64,000 nt of DNA from positions 124,001 to 188,000 of the forward strand of contig MU277693.1 in NCBI GenBank assembly GCA_022385805.1, in the 5' to 3' direction. A model generated the notes under the pieces. That model searched no databases. It was not told where the DNA came from and was given only the letters and a program-made list of their open reading frames with translations. The translations under genes were made by a program, and so were the position numbers. The DNA comes from Pilatotrama ljubarskyi. Lineage: Eukaryota > Basidiomycota > Agaricomycetes > Polyporales > Polyporaceae. Of this stretch, positions 11,937 through 22,755 are shown one piece after another; within the stretch, counting starts at the first letter, position 1, and each line of letters opens with the position of its first letter.

Positions 11937-12921
11937 CGCAAACAATGCTGGTGAGCATTGAGTCCAGCTACCGAAGCGCAGAGGGAAGTACCTGGGTCTG
12001 CGCAGGAGATACTGGGAGAGTGAGAGTAGACAAAGAGGGACGGCCATGCGATCCATGCCTTGACATGAATTATAGCCACTTCCTGAGCGCTCTCTATCGC
12101 TGCGGTCAAAGCGCCCGTGTAGAGCGAACCGTGAGCCTTAGGAATAGCTGCGCACGTTTATTTCATGAAGAGCTCGACCTGGGCCAGGCGACCTATTGAT
12201 GCCCACTCCATCAGGTTCTTCCTCCATCGCTCGCGGTTATGGAGGCACGAAAGTTGTATCGTGGCATTATCCATGTCACAAAGCGGCTTCCAGGGCATCC
12301 TAGAGCAAAACAGTCAGCAGGATAGTAAATATTGGAGATATGGGACAAAAGCTGACGATGACGACGCCAAGAATAGACAGTGCACCGTGCGGGAGGGAGG
12401 TGTGGATACCTTCAAGTTCTCATAGAGGGCAACTCCTTCGCAGCATACAGTCACTCCACAACGTGTCGCTGAAGACTTTTCGAAGTCCCAGAGGACTCCC
12501 ATATTGCATGGGGGCACTCAAGCCGGTCATGCAAATTGTGGCGAGCGGAGCATCCGCGGTGACGCTAGTGCGGAGGATGGTCACAGTAGCACCGTCGGCG
12601 CGCTCGCGCGGAAGTGCGACGCCAGATTAGGCAGGTGTGCAGGTTCGAGGACCAGTGGCAAGGTTCGAGCATCAAGGTATCGGCCTACCCTTTCCCCGTC
12701 ATGATCTCATCGGCAGGCATTGTAGCCTACGGGATCACACTTGATTAGCAGGGAGCCTCGAATCATGCAAGTGTACAAGTATTTCCATCGGTATTTCCCG
12801 CCGCAAGACTGGGAAATCCAAACACCACTTCTTATCGATACAATTTTTAGCGTACAGATAGCTGACCACACGAAGAGCGACAGAGAGGGAGCAAAGCCAA
12901 GGAAAATGGTATTCAAGTATA
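11937..12921. other. Spacer between the two tandem paralogues
   Basis: About 1 kb lying 5' of copy 2 and 3' of copy 1. I looked for a third copy (YPVLLDQ-like or TRSM-like motifs) on both strands and saw none. Likely holds the promoter of copy 2. Confidence 0.4.
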
Positions 12922-13556
12922 TCAAGGAGAGGCCTTCAAGATATGGCCCTGTGTAGGGTCGAACCATTGGATGATTCGAGGCCGGCGCTGGTCCAGAAGC
13001 ACCGGGTACGTGGTGCCGGAATTCTGAGGGCTAAGGATTGGTATATGTTGACGGGTAGGGAAGTCAATATCAGACTCACCGTCCTCCTTGGTCGGAACCT
13101 GCGCAGGTTCGCGACCTTGCCTGAAGTCCAATGCCATCGGCCTCTCCGCTGCATGCACACCGTGACTGCGTCCCCGGTCTACGAAATCGCTGCCATTAGC
13201 CATGTCCTCGCTACAGTAAATCTAGTAAGAATACTCACGTTAAGGTCTGCATGTATTTGCGTTGGCTCCAAGTCGTTAGGCTGACGTTCAGCGCATGGTG
13301 CTTGACGTTCCGAGCATGGGGCTTGCTGATCCTCAGCGCGGCACGTGGTGGGGTGAGAGCCGGGTTTCTCTCCGATGAGCAGCCGAACCTTGCAGCGCGG
13401 CTTCTGACCCTGCAGATTCTCGGTAGCCTCCTTCCCGGTGGGAACAAGGTCGCCCGTGGCCGCGGTGTTCAGGACATCGATGAAGGGCTGGACCTTCGAC
13501 ATACTGCGCGTCACGCGCTTGTCAGAAGAGGATGAAGTTGCGGTTCGGCGGGGCAT
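12922..13556 (-). CDS. Unknown 172-residue protein with small beta-type (Tudor/SH3-like?) domain, tandem copy 1
   Basis: Paralogue of the gene at 11333-11936. Exons are 13239-13556, 13080-13178 and 12922-13023, again all phase 0 with a middle exon of exactly 33 codons; stop TGA at 12922-12924. It starts MPRRTATSSSSDKRVTRSMS, and the (I/V)TRSM motif near residue 17 is shared with copy 2. The N-terminal region also has two near-identical short repeats (ACSERQAP and CAERQ). Exon 2 gives GDAVTVCMQRRGRWHWTSGK, and exon 3 gives TTYPVLLDQRRPRIIQWFDP. Outside the TRSM motif and the domain in exons 2-3 the two proteins have diverged freely, so the duplication is not recent. Function unknown; the conserved domain is the only handle. 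Confidence 0.75.
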
Positions 13557-15593
13557 GATGGCTAGGAGTAGACGGTAGAGCATTAGATCCGGCAGTACTC
13601 TTTGTCGCACGTAAGCCATAATGACTCACCGAAGGGGATAAGTGAGGTAGGTAGTAACAGTGAGAGGAGAGGACAGATGAGGAAGGAGGAAGACGCGTCC
13701 GAACATGCTTTATAGCCACCCATCCGCCCGTGACTAAAGTAAAAGCGCCAGAGTAGAGAGGATTCTTAGCCACCGTATGCTTGGCTGCGCGGCTCGAGCT
13801 CATCGTTGAGTTGAGCCGCCCAAATCCCTCAACTCTTATCGAACCGTGAAGGTCAAACGCGACTTTGTTACATGCCCAGAGCTCTCTTGATCATACCACA
13901 CAAGCCTTGGAGATTCAGAACTGTAAGACGTTTCCTCCATGTGCGAGGGATGCGTCTTCATCCCCCTTGCGTCCTGGTAGATTTGTTAGAACAATAGCGG
14001 AACTGTAGCAAGACAATGGCATATAAACCTGGTGGCTGCTCTCGCGGCAAGAAAGCGGTTCTCTTACCGCAGCAAACTTGTCCTGCGAGGCGTAACGATC
14101 TTGGCGGCGCTTTGCCGCTCCGGAGGTAAAAACGTACCTTGGCATTACAAAGGGGCTCTTGAGTTCCGACTCGCGAGTCCTCCAACGAAGGGGCTGTAGC
14201 GACGGAGCGCCGTAACGAGCCTAGTGCTAATCTCCCACTGTTCCTCACGATAGAAGGGCTAGACTTACATCGAGCTTGCGCCTTCTTGCCGTTGAAGCCT
14301 CAAAGGCGGAGGGAATGCGAGAGGGAATGGCATATGACATAGTACCACATAGTACAAAGCAACCGAGTTACACATGCGAAATTAGCGGGGTAAATAATGA
14401 GTAGCATACATGGCACCATAGATGCCTGTCGACACGCAAGCAAAGACAAGTCTGTCTCATTATCCTAATGCCCAGTGAAAATTCTGTCAAATCCACGTCG
14501 TCACAAGACTTTGGGTACGCTCACCTTGGGTTGCACGCGGCATCGCTGCAGAGACGATGGCCAACATGTCTAGATTAGCAGTGTCCGGCTTCTTCTCCGC
14601 CGCTGCCTCTACCTGGACCACGACGTCGACCGCCGCGAACAAGGCTTGGGTTTCCGGGGCCGGGGCCGGGGCCGGCGGAGAGATGCAGGCGGTACACCTC
14701 TCGAAGGTGGGCGGGCGGAACGAAGGCATCGCGGGCTGCTGGATATAGTGTTGACAGAAGAACAGACTGGAGGGCCGAGGGCGATAACGGATGTAGAGGG
14801 AGGTTTGCATAATCTGAGGAAGCTGCATACTGAGGAGGAACGCCTAGGGCCTCATATACACTCGCAAGTCAAAGCGAATGAAGGCCTACAACCCTTACAG
14901 GCCATGCAGGGGACGCTTTGGATGTCAGTCCCTCAGGATGAGGCCCGCCAGGTGTCTACGGACGCGCACCCCCAGTCTAACGCATCACTTACCGTGTCAG
15001 CAAGCAAACGCTTGAACGGTCAGACCTACCGCTGGTCCAAAGCCGCGAAATCCATCGGTGGCGTGGCGTAGGCATTCTCCCAGTAGACGCAGCGCGGCTG
15101 CCGCTGTGATGCATCCAAGCGCAGGAACCCAGGACTTCGTGAGTGTGCGACGCATGTGCTGTCGCTGAAGCTTTCGGCATTCTGATACACAGCTAGGGAC
15201 CACAGATCGCGGAGGACACCTAGTCAATTGGACAAAGCGTCGGCTGCTAATCTCCACCCAACCCGGGCGACACCATGACAGGCCCGTGCGCGTTTTCTCG
15301 GCGCATACTGCGCGATGGCCCGTGCCACCTCCGTGGCGGGTGCCAATGCATGCGGTACCAAAAGATGGTCATGCGCGAGAATCTCCCAGATCCAATGCTC
15401 GAGAATTTGACTGCTGAACACTGTTGACGAGTAGTAAGTCACAGATGTGAGGGCTGTGCGACCTATCGTACCTCGCAATGCAAATGTCACTAGTCGGCAA
15501 CATCTAACACGATATATCGAGCTGCAAGCTTATTGGATTACGGTGTGAGCGACCTTCCATGCGACTCAAAAACAAGCGTACGTTTCGCGGAGG
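13557..15593. other. Unresolved stretch, possibly a multi-exon minus-strand gene at about 13,915-15,260
   Basis: Open frames with plausible splice signals occur on the minus strand but I cannot assemble a protein. Candidate pieces are a segment beginning MEISSRRFVQLTRCPPRSVV (from 15257), a piece starting MPSFRPPTFERCTACISPPA (from about 14730) ending before a GTGAGC donor near 14530, and short pieces flanked by GTACGT/CAG and GTAAGA/CAG near 14000-14150. None matches a family I know, and the exons would be unusually small. It could equally be a decayed gene or untranslated sequence. Confidence 0.25.
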
Positions 15594-15941
15594 TCATGTA
15601 TACATGCTCTCGTCGTCGCTATCTCTGTAATTCTGGCCTTGACTTTCCCCCATCCGCCTTTCGACGCGGACGACGAGCCGCCACGGGACCATGACCTGGC
15701 CCACATAGCGTCCGTCCAAGCCATCCGAGCTCGCGTCCGGCCCCAGGCGATATTCGTCCGTATTGATGAGCAGGATGTTTAGCTGCTTGTCCGTCCCCGC
15801 AAAGGTCCCGATGAAGACGCGGCCATCGGTGACCGAGATGCGCAGCGTCTGCTTGAGCATGCCCTGAAGTCTCTCCACGTTCACCGATGGCTGCGTTGTA
15901 CGTGGAGAGCGCGCGGCGGTCGCAACCGGAGGGGAGGACAT
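15594..15941 (-). CDS. NAA38: N-alpha-acetyltransferase 38, NatC auxiliary subunit (Lsm-domain protein)
   Basis: Small Lsm-fold subunit of the NatC N-terminal acetyltransferase (Mak31/LSMD1 type). One uninterrupted reading frame. The Sm1 motif is LKQTLRISVTDGRVFIGTFA, followed by DKQLNILLINTDEYR; the Sm2-like segment is GQVMVPWRLVVRVER. The C-terminus is short and acidic (DSDDES). The NatC-type Sm1 (GRVFIGTF-x-x-TDKQLNILL) separates it from the splicing LSm proteins. I chose the ATG at 15939-15941 (MSSPPV), which gives 115 residues, near the usual family length. An in-frame ATG at 16044-16046 would add 35 residues. It is divergent from the CofD-like gene, with 239 bases between the chosen start codons. 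Confidence 0.85.
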   Translation of the reverse strand: MSSPPVATAARSPRTTQPSVNVERLQGMLKQTLRISVTDGRVFIGTFAGTDKQLNILLINTDEYRLGPDASSDGLDGRYVGQVMVPWRLVVRVERRMGESQGQNYRDSDDESMYT

Positions 15942-16180
15942 GGTGGCCAAGCGCAAGATGTTGTTGGTCCACGTTCGATCCACGTCCGCGGGAGGCCTGT
16001 GACGCGCAGTGCAGGCGCTTGCACGAAACGTCTTGACTTCAATCATGTACCTACATATATGCCGCTGTGCACTTGACTCATCTCAACCATCCCTAGGCCT
16101 TGGCTGAGCTGCACATAGAGAAATTGAATCGTTGACCTGCTCAGAACTCCTGTTTTAGCCTCCTGGACTTGTCTACAGGC
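15942..16180. promoter_or_regulatory. Bidirectional promoter region, NAA38 / CofD-like gene
   Basis: Only 239 bases separate the two divergent start codons, so the promoters must overlap. Part of it may be coding if NAA38 starts at 16046. No TATA box of good quality is visible. Confidence 0.5.
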
Positions 16181-18199
16181 ATGAGCTACTTCACACTCGC
16201 TCCGAACCCCCACAACTCCGGCGCCGACAGCCCTGGCTCGTCTGTCTTCGATCTGCCTACACAATCTGGACAGCCCCAGGCGACCCCTGAAAGTAGACCA
16301 TCGCGCGCAATAGCCGGGCAGTCTACTGAGCTCATAGGACCCGCCGCGGAGAATGAGATCTCATTCGTGGTCATCTCTGGCGGCACCGGCTGTAACTCGA
16401 TCTGCTCCGCGTTCGGTCATGCCGCGTGCTACATCTTGCCAGTGTCAGACGATGGAGGGTCTTCAAGCGAGATTATTCGCGTTCTGGGCGGTCCTTCGAT
16501 AGGTGAGCACCGAGGGTGAGCCCGACGAGATGACTGAGTGCTAATGTGGAGGAAGGTGATATCCGCTCAAGGCTGGTGCGGTTAATTCCTCCTGCAGATG
16601 CGTCCTCTCCCCTTGAGGCTATCCGGACCCTTCTCGCCTACCGATTGCCCGCAACTGCCACCGAGCGGGAAGCTCGCGATGAGTGGAGGGACATCGTAGA
16701 GGGCCGCAGCAAGCTTTGGACCGGAATCCCCAACGACCGCAAGGAAATGCTTAGAGGTACGCTCGCAACCGGATCACGCGGCTTGCGCATCCAGCAGGAC
16801 CCAACATCCCACCCACAGGTTTTCTGGTATACTTCGAAAGCGAGATCCTCAAGCGCGCGCACAAGAACTTCTCTTTCGTGAACGGCAGGTGACTGAAGCA
16901 CACCGCAGCCTGTCTTGCATGCGGTTCTCATGGGCTCACAGCATCGGGAACTATTTCCTTTCCGCCGCTCAGGCGTTCTTCCGATCCTTACCTTCAGCTA
17001 TATTCCTTTTCTCGTCTATCACGAATAGCCAGGTACCCAAGTTTGCTGTGATTACCGGTGCCGCATACATGCACTCACCCCAATACAGGCTAACATCCTG
17101 CCCGTGATTGTCACCAACCATACAGTCACCATCGCAGCGGAGCTAGTGAGTATGCTGGTTGTTCTCTCGTCGACAGGTATCAAGTAATGCCATGTAGGAG
17201 AATGGCGAGCGACTTGTCGGGCAGTGCGAAATATCTCACCCCGTCCGCCAAGCACCGCGCATAGACGTATCCACCGAGTCCGAACCTGGTTCTCCCGTCG
17301 ACCCTCTAGACGGCACGCTCCCTCGCAGCCGGAACGTCATGTTTCAGTCCGAGGGCAAGCACCAGTACGAACCCCTCGGCGCTCGCATCACTCGTAAGCC
17401 TGGCGGCAATCGTGGATGATTCTGTAGCCTGACAGTACCTTAGGGCTCTTCTATATCAACGCCTACGGGAACGAGATCCATCCTTCACCCAATCCAGACT
17501 ACCTGACTTCCCTTTCGCGGCATGACGTGCTCGTGTACTCATGCGGGTCCCTCTGGACAAGGTAGGTCCCATGCCGCCCTCCTCCGATGTGTGCGGTTCT
17601 GACCAAGTCTTCCCAGTATCATTCCATGCCTCGCTCTCAAAGGCGTTGCGAACGCGATCGCGCGCTCTCGCTCATTGAAAGCGAAAGTTCTTCTGTGTAA
17701 GCATAGGATGCGCCCATGACTTCCTACAGTCGCTGACGATCGCCCAAGTGAACTCCGCCAACGATAGGGAGACTGACGGATATACCGCGGTCGACTACAT
17801 ACGGTAACGCGCTCTCTCCTTTGACTCGTCAGCGCAGTATGAAGCTGATCATCGCCGTCCTCAGAACCATAGCACGAACGCTGAACGATGGACACCATGC
17901 GCAGACGTATGGAGGTCTCAGCAAAGCCGACACCACATATCCCGTCTCGGCGTTCATCACCCACCTGGTGTACCTGAAAGGCACAACAGTGGAAGTTCAC
18001 GTCCCAAGCATCACCGTATGTCGCACTATAAAGCACGCGTCGATCGACTGATAATGAAAGCGTTCCTGAGCAGGCTCTTGGTGTCCGCTGTGTAGAAGTG
18101 GAAGGACCTCTCGACGAGAGGACCCAGCGACCGCAGTTCAACGCCCCCTCTGTAGCCCATGCCATCCGTGATATTCTAGATAGTCTGCGAGAGGACTGA
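16181..18199 (+). CDS. CofD/YvcK (UPF0052) family protein
   Basis: Homologue of bacterial YvcK/CofD-fold proteins and of yeast YNL011C. The bacterial members bind UDP-sugars or transfer phospholactate; the eukaryotic role is unknown. ATG at 16181 (MSYFTLAPNP). After a disordered 50-residue lead comes the nucleotide-binding loop FVVISGGTGCNSICSAFGH, then the CofD signature LPVSDDGGSSSEIIRVLGGP and, across an intron, GDIRSRLVRLIP. Later blocks are GNYFLSAAQAFFRSLPSAIF, IFLFSSITNSQ, VTNHTVTIAAELENGE, FYINAYGNEIHPSPNPDYL and VLVYSCGSLWTSIIPCLALK. The C-terminus is HAIRDILDSLRED with TGA at 18197-18199. About nine introns. All conserved blocks are present in order, so the gene looks intact. Confidence 0.85.
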
Positions 18200-18555
18200 C
18201 CAGACCCGTTCCTGGAATGTACCCCTTTTCCCACCATTATAAGCCTCTGGCTGTCCAGGCCAGGCTCAAGCTTCTGGCAATGCGGTCGGACGCACGCCAA
18301 CGTCTGTTCCCTGATATATATACTCTCGAGCGCGTCGTCATTCAGATCTCAGAGTTCCATCATCGCGGCTGGTCGGGTGACCGCCCGCTGCCAGAGGCCT
18401 GCGAACGGGCGCAAGCCGCACGAGAGGCGGCTAGTAGACGTAAATAGATAGCAGCTGCTCTGCCAGGTTAGCGGTGCAGCACCCGCCTCTATCTCATCCA
18501 CGACGACCTTCATGATCCCGACGTGACCGCCCCCGCTGTCTGAGTACGCGCGACG
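18200..18555. other. Spacer between the CofD-like gene and the Trp4/Cys4-tail gene
   Basis: About 350 bases with no supported gene. A 76-codon frame at 18217-18447 overlaps the expected 3' UTR and has no homology or splice support. Confidence 0.4.
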
Positions 18556-20110
18556 ATGGCGACGACGAAACCTGCACACTTCCCCAGCTCGGTACACATG
18601 CCCCGCACCTCGCGGCACCGCGTGCCTGCAGCGCACGCACACGAGGCCGGCGCCGGCGAGCCCAGAGTGAGATCCATCCTGCTCTCCGGTACGTGCCCCC
18701 CGTCCTGCATCTCCGTGCTTAACTCCCCTCGCGCCCTGCGCACTTCACAATGCGACTGCGAGCCTCCATCTCATCGTGCTCATGCTGCTTTGATCTCACG
18801 TGGCACACGTCCAGGAGGCAGCAATAGCAGCACGTCTGCATACGCGCGCAATGGAGACCACTCCCAGCCTGCTGAGGGCGCCCCTCACCGCAGCTCAGGT
18901 GCGGCCTCGCCCACCGGCACCCGACGTGCAGCGAAACGCACTAGTTCCAGCGGGATCGCAGGAGAGGAGGATGGTGCACTAGCAGCAGGCAGAGTTCAAA
19001 TAGGGTCAAGCAGCAGCGGCGTCGAACTAGAGTCAGGAGAGGAGCGTCCATCTTCCTCCGCTTCTGCTTCCAAGCACCTCGAGGAGGACCTCGCGGCCGC
19101 CCTCGCCTCCTCGCCCACCCCCGAACGCACAACATTCATCGACGCAACGTCCCCAACGATATCAATGCCCGCCCCGCGCCCCCGCATGTCGCTCGAGCTG
19201 CCCGCGCAGGACGGGCCTATCGACATCCTGTACGACGTGGACCACAAGCTCGCGCTCGCGGGCACCTCGCCCAAGCCGTGCATCGTCCCCGGCAACGCAC
19301 TGCACCTCATCGACGACGACCCCGCTGCGCCGCGCTCGCAGACCCCGCCTTCGGTCATCATCGTCGCGGGGGAGAACGGTGAGATCCACGATCCGGACTG
19401 GAACGCGGACGAGGAGGGGGAAACCCCTGAAGGTGGTTTACGGACGTCCTCGCAACCTCCTACCCGACCTCCGGGCCCCCGCGTGCGTTTCCGCTCGCGA
19501 GTGCGCATCACGTCTGGGCTGCATAGGCATCGATACTCCGCGACAGGCGGGACGCCGACCCCCTGTTCGTCCGCTTCGGACTCTCCCTCGTCTTCGATCT
19601 CCGCCCCGCTGCGCTACCAAGCCGATGAGGATGGCGCCTGGGGACCGCTCGGCAAGCGTCTGAGCGCATATGCTGCAGCAGGCGGATGGCAGCGGCGCAC
19701 ACAGGTCACCCAGCCGCAACGCGTGGAGACGGTGCAGACAGCGGAGCAGAGACCTGGAGGGCGGGCGCGGCTTGGAGCCAAGACAGCTCGCTCCCACAAC
19801 GAGCGCACTCCGCTCATCCGTCCAGGCCGACAAAGATCGTACACAGAGGAGGAAGACTACGACGAGGTGGACAGGAGAGATGACCAATTGAGCCCCGAGG
19901 AGAGGTCAATGCGTGCGGCCGCGCTCAGGAGAGAGGAAGAAGCTGTCTTCGGGAAATGGCCCTGGAGGATATTCAACAGACACGTATGTCTTGCATTTCT
20001 TTGCCACACTTCTTATGTACTAATCCTGCGTAAATCAGTGGTGGTGGTGGCATGTGGAACCTGTACTATGTTGCTGTTGCTCCGACGACTCCGATTATGA
20101 GGAGTTCTAA
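18556..20110 (+). CDS. Unknown 457-residue disordered protein with Trp4/Cys4 C-terminal tail
   Basis: Not assignable to a named family. Three exons: 18556-18688, 18815-19983 and 20039-20110. Most of the chain is Ser/Pro/Ala-rich and probably disordered, with islands that look conserved: GPIDILYDVDHKLALAG, IHDPDWNADEEGETPEGG, GPLGKRLSAYAAAGGWQRR and RTPLIRPG. Near the end come an acidic/basic helix (SPEERSMRAAALRREEEAVF) and GKWPWRIFNRH. The last exon (24 codons including the stop) encodes four Trp, then HVEPVL, four Cys and the acidic end SDDSDYEEF. The Trp cluster plus Cys cluster resembles a peripheral membrane anchor with possible palmitoylation; this is inference. The first intron (18689-18814, 126 nt) is a multiple of three and has no in-frame stop, so a 499-residue form is also possible. 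Confidence 0.75.
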
Positions 20111-20369
20111 TGACCCGCGGACCCCTTGACGATACCTCCGTGTTCTTTCCATCCTCATCACCATTATGACAACTCCCCTCGCACTCCCCGCTCCATCGCT
20201 TTCGCGGCGGCTGCCGCGCTGTAGAGTACCCACTGGCATACTGCGATGCCGTACTGATGTATTCTATAACACCGTTCGTCTACAGGACCGTCTGATACCC
20301 AAGAAAAACGCTCCCGTCAGGCTGCAGTTGTTTTACACGCATCGCTTCTTCATTCTTTGACTTTCTTCC

Positions 20370-21845
20370 CTACTGCTGCTTCGCGTCTTCCTCGCCCTCG
20401 ACCTTCGGCGGCTTGACCATCGTCGGAGGCAGCGACGTGATCGCGGGCAAGAGCGAGCTTGCCGTCTTGCGCGCATTCTGTATCAGCACCTGGTCCATGA
20501 TCACCAGCGCCGCCATCGCCTCTACGATCGGCACCGCGCGGGGCACCACGCACGGGTCATGGCGTCCCCTGGCCGACAGCGTCCCCGGCGTCCCGTCATA
20601 CTGCGCCGTCTCCTGCGGCTGCGAGATCGTCGCGGGCGACTTGAACCCGATCCGGAAGTACACGTCCTCCCCGTTGGAGATCCCGCCCTGCACACCGCCG
20701 CTCCAGTTCGTGCGCGTGCCGAGGCTCCCGTCGGCGCGGCGCACGAACGCGTCGTTGTGCTTCGACCCGGGCACCTGCGTCCCGCGGAAGCCAGACCCGA
20801 TCTCGAACGCCTTGGTCGCGGGGATGGAGAGCATCGCGTGCGCGAGCTTCGCTTCGAGCTTGTCGAAGACGGGCTCGCCGAGGCCGGCGGGCACGCCCCG
20901 GATCACGCAGGTGACGGTGCCGCCGATCGAGTCGTTGGCCTCTTTTGCGCGGATGATGCGCTGGGAAAGAGCAGAGATGTTGTCAGCGGATGTACGTAGC
21001 GGACGGAGCAGGAAACAGCGTACCTTCGTCATGCGCTCAGACGTCTCGGGGTGCGGACACCGCGTAGGCTGAGCGTCGACCTGCTCACGCGTAACAGTGC
21101 GGAGAAGCTCGACAAACTCGGGGCTGAGCGCGTCCTCGACGGTGTCGTCGTCGTCCTCGGGAACTTGCGAGGGGGGTGAAAGAGCGGAGGGCAGGTGCAC
21201 CTTGCCGACGGACGAGACGAAAGCGACGATCTCGACGCCATACGCTAGCTTCAGATACTTCTCCGCAATCGCACCAGCAGCAACTCGCCCTACGAAGGAG
21301 TGATGAGAGGGATGATGGAGCTGAGGAAATGAACATGAACGGCATACCGATCGTCTCGCGCGCACTGCTCCGGCCACCACCGCTGCTCGCCTTCACGCCG
21401 TACTTCTCAAGGTAGGTCCAGTCTGCGTGGCTGGGACGGGGGTAGAGGTCTGTCTCCGAGTAGTCTTTCGGGCGCTGATCCTCGTTGCGGACGAGTAGTC
21501 CTATCGGCGTTCCCAGCGTGATTCCGTGCTCGATGCCAGATTGAAGGTGCACCAGGTCTTTCTCGTCTCTCTGACGATTTATCAGCAACCTGGCTCACGC
21601 GTAGAGTGATTCTCATGAAATACTCACCGGCGTAGTGAGGTTGCTCTGGCCTGGCCTTCTTCTGCTCAGCTGTACTTGTACATCTTGCGCAGTCAAAGGG
21701 AGGCCCTGGCATATCGCTCAGCATACATCTTCCCATAGATGGGGCAGAACCTTACCGGTGGGCATCCGTCGATAATTGCGCCAACGGAAGCGCAATGCGA
21801 CTCTCCGTAAGTCGTAACACGAAAGAGGGTGCCAAAGGTCGACAT
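20370..21845 (-). CDS. ARO2: Chorismate synthase
   Basis: Last step of the shikimate pathway: FMN-dependent conversion of EPSP to chorismate, the precursor of Phe, Tyr and Trp; cytosolic in fungi. ATG at 21843-21845. Exon 1 (21756-21845, 30 codons) encodes [20 protein letters not shown] and GAIIDGCPP, the family N-terminal signature. Following exons give [34 protein letters not shown] and [29 protein letters not shown], and then [19 protein letters not shown]. The large last exon has [59 protein letters not shown] and [23 protein letters not shown] is at 20370-20372. Length and motifs are complete. The gene is convergent with the preceding plus-strand gene. Confidence 0.97.
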
Positions 21846-22755
21846 CTCTGCACCTATGTGAGTGAGGGTAGGAAGGAGACACGCAGGCCGTACGCGCTAT
21901 TGGGAGTCTATATATCCTTTCCCCACCAGTCAGTCGTGAGAGTACGTCCGAATAGGTACGGTGCGTACGATGTAGCTCAGACGAGGAGAACGGGCAGTTC
22001 TGAGGACGCGCTTTCTATACGATCCTCCGCCAACGATCCGATACCACCGGACCTATGATTTATCCCGATTTCGGTAGAGTGCTCGGGCAGACAGAACGCA
22101 GAGTGGGAGTGAGCGGTAGGATGTGCGTGAGTGCAAAGGCCTGTCCGGAAACTTGGATGACTCCCAGCTGAGTGCTGTAGATTCTCCGATCGTGCACAGA
22201 GCGCCAGATAAGATAAGATTCAGTATTCGCGCGTTGCGTTTCCGATTCTCACGGAATCGCGTTCTGAGCGCCTCACGATCAGCCTGCAGTGCACACCGAG
22301 GACGCACTGTACCTCACCTCCACCATCTCATGGGGTCGGCGTTTCGGACATTCAAGAAAGTGGAGTACAGCGCAATCCACACTGGATTACAATAAATGAA
22401 TTACGGCGACCGATCCAGCGTGCCGCCCAATTCAGAGCTCCCGCTCAAGTTGGCCACAGGCGCTCACTAGCCTGCCATAGATAAAGCGTAACGAGCAGGA
22501 GGTTGCCGACCTGATATCCCGCCCCGCTCGAGAGGTCTTTCTGCGACTGCAGCCAGTCAGACACAAGTAAAATCAAAGCATAGGCACCGGCGGCAACGGA
22601 GGAAGTGCACAATGTACCCGCCATGACTGGCCACTGACCGAGCGGGTACCCCAGCGGTACCCCCCAAGTACTCGCCTTTGGACGCCGTCCTGGTGCCCTC
22701 AATTGCTTTCTTGCCCTGCATTTCCCTCATTCCAATCGCGCTCGCGCTCGCCAGT
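21846..22755. other. Intergenic stretch between ARO2 and the CobW gene
   Basis: No gene found. It carries the ARO2 promoter, copy 1 of a dispersed repeat (about 21991-22332) and the 5' flank of the CobW gene. The open frame at 22053-22307 lies within the repeat and has no support as a gene. Confidence 0.45.
21991..22332. repeat. Dispersed repeat copy 1, with internal hairpin
   Basis: Matches the segment at 24984-25298 in the same orientation. Shared blocks in order are CGGGCAGTTCTG (21991), a CTTTCTAT-CGA block near 22010, GTGGGAGTGAG (22101), then the best-kept part from GATAAGATAAGAT (22207) through CAGTATTCGC to TCTCACGGAATCGC. A perfect 6-bp hairpin with loop TCACG lies at 22243-22259 (stem CGATTC/GAATCG). 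Differences from copy 2 in the best part are mostly C/T or A/G changes. Exact boundaries, strand and type (SINE, MITE, solo LTR) cannot be decided from two copies. Confidence 0.65.

Noticed and set aside
12957..12975. GGGTCGAACCATTGG, resembling a tRNA B box
   Set aside because: No acceptor, D or anticodon arm around it; it is coding sequence of the tandem gene (WFDP region).
22053..22307. 85-codon minus-strand frame upstream of the CobW gene
   Set aside because: It lies inside the repeat copy, and the frame is not kept in the second repeat copy.
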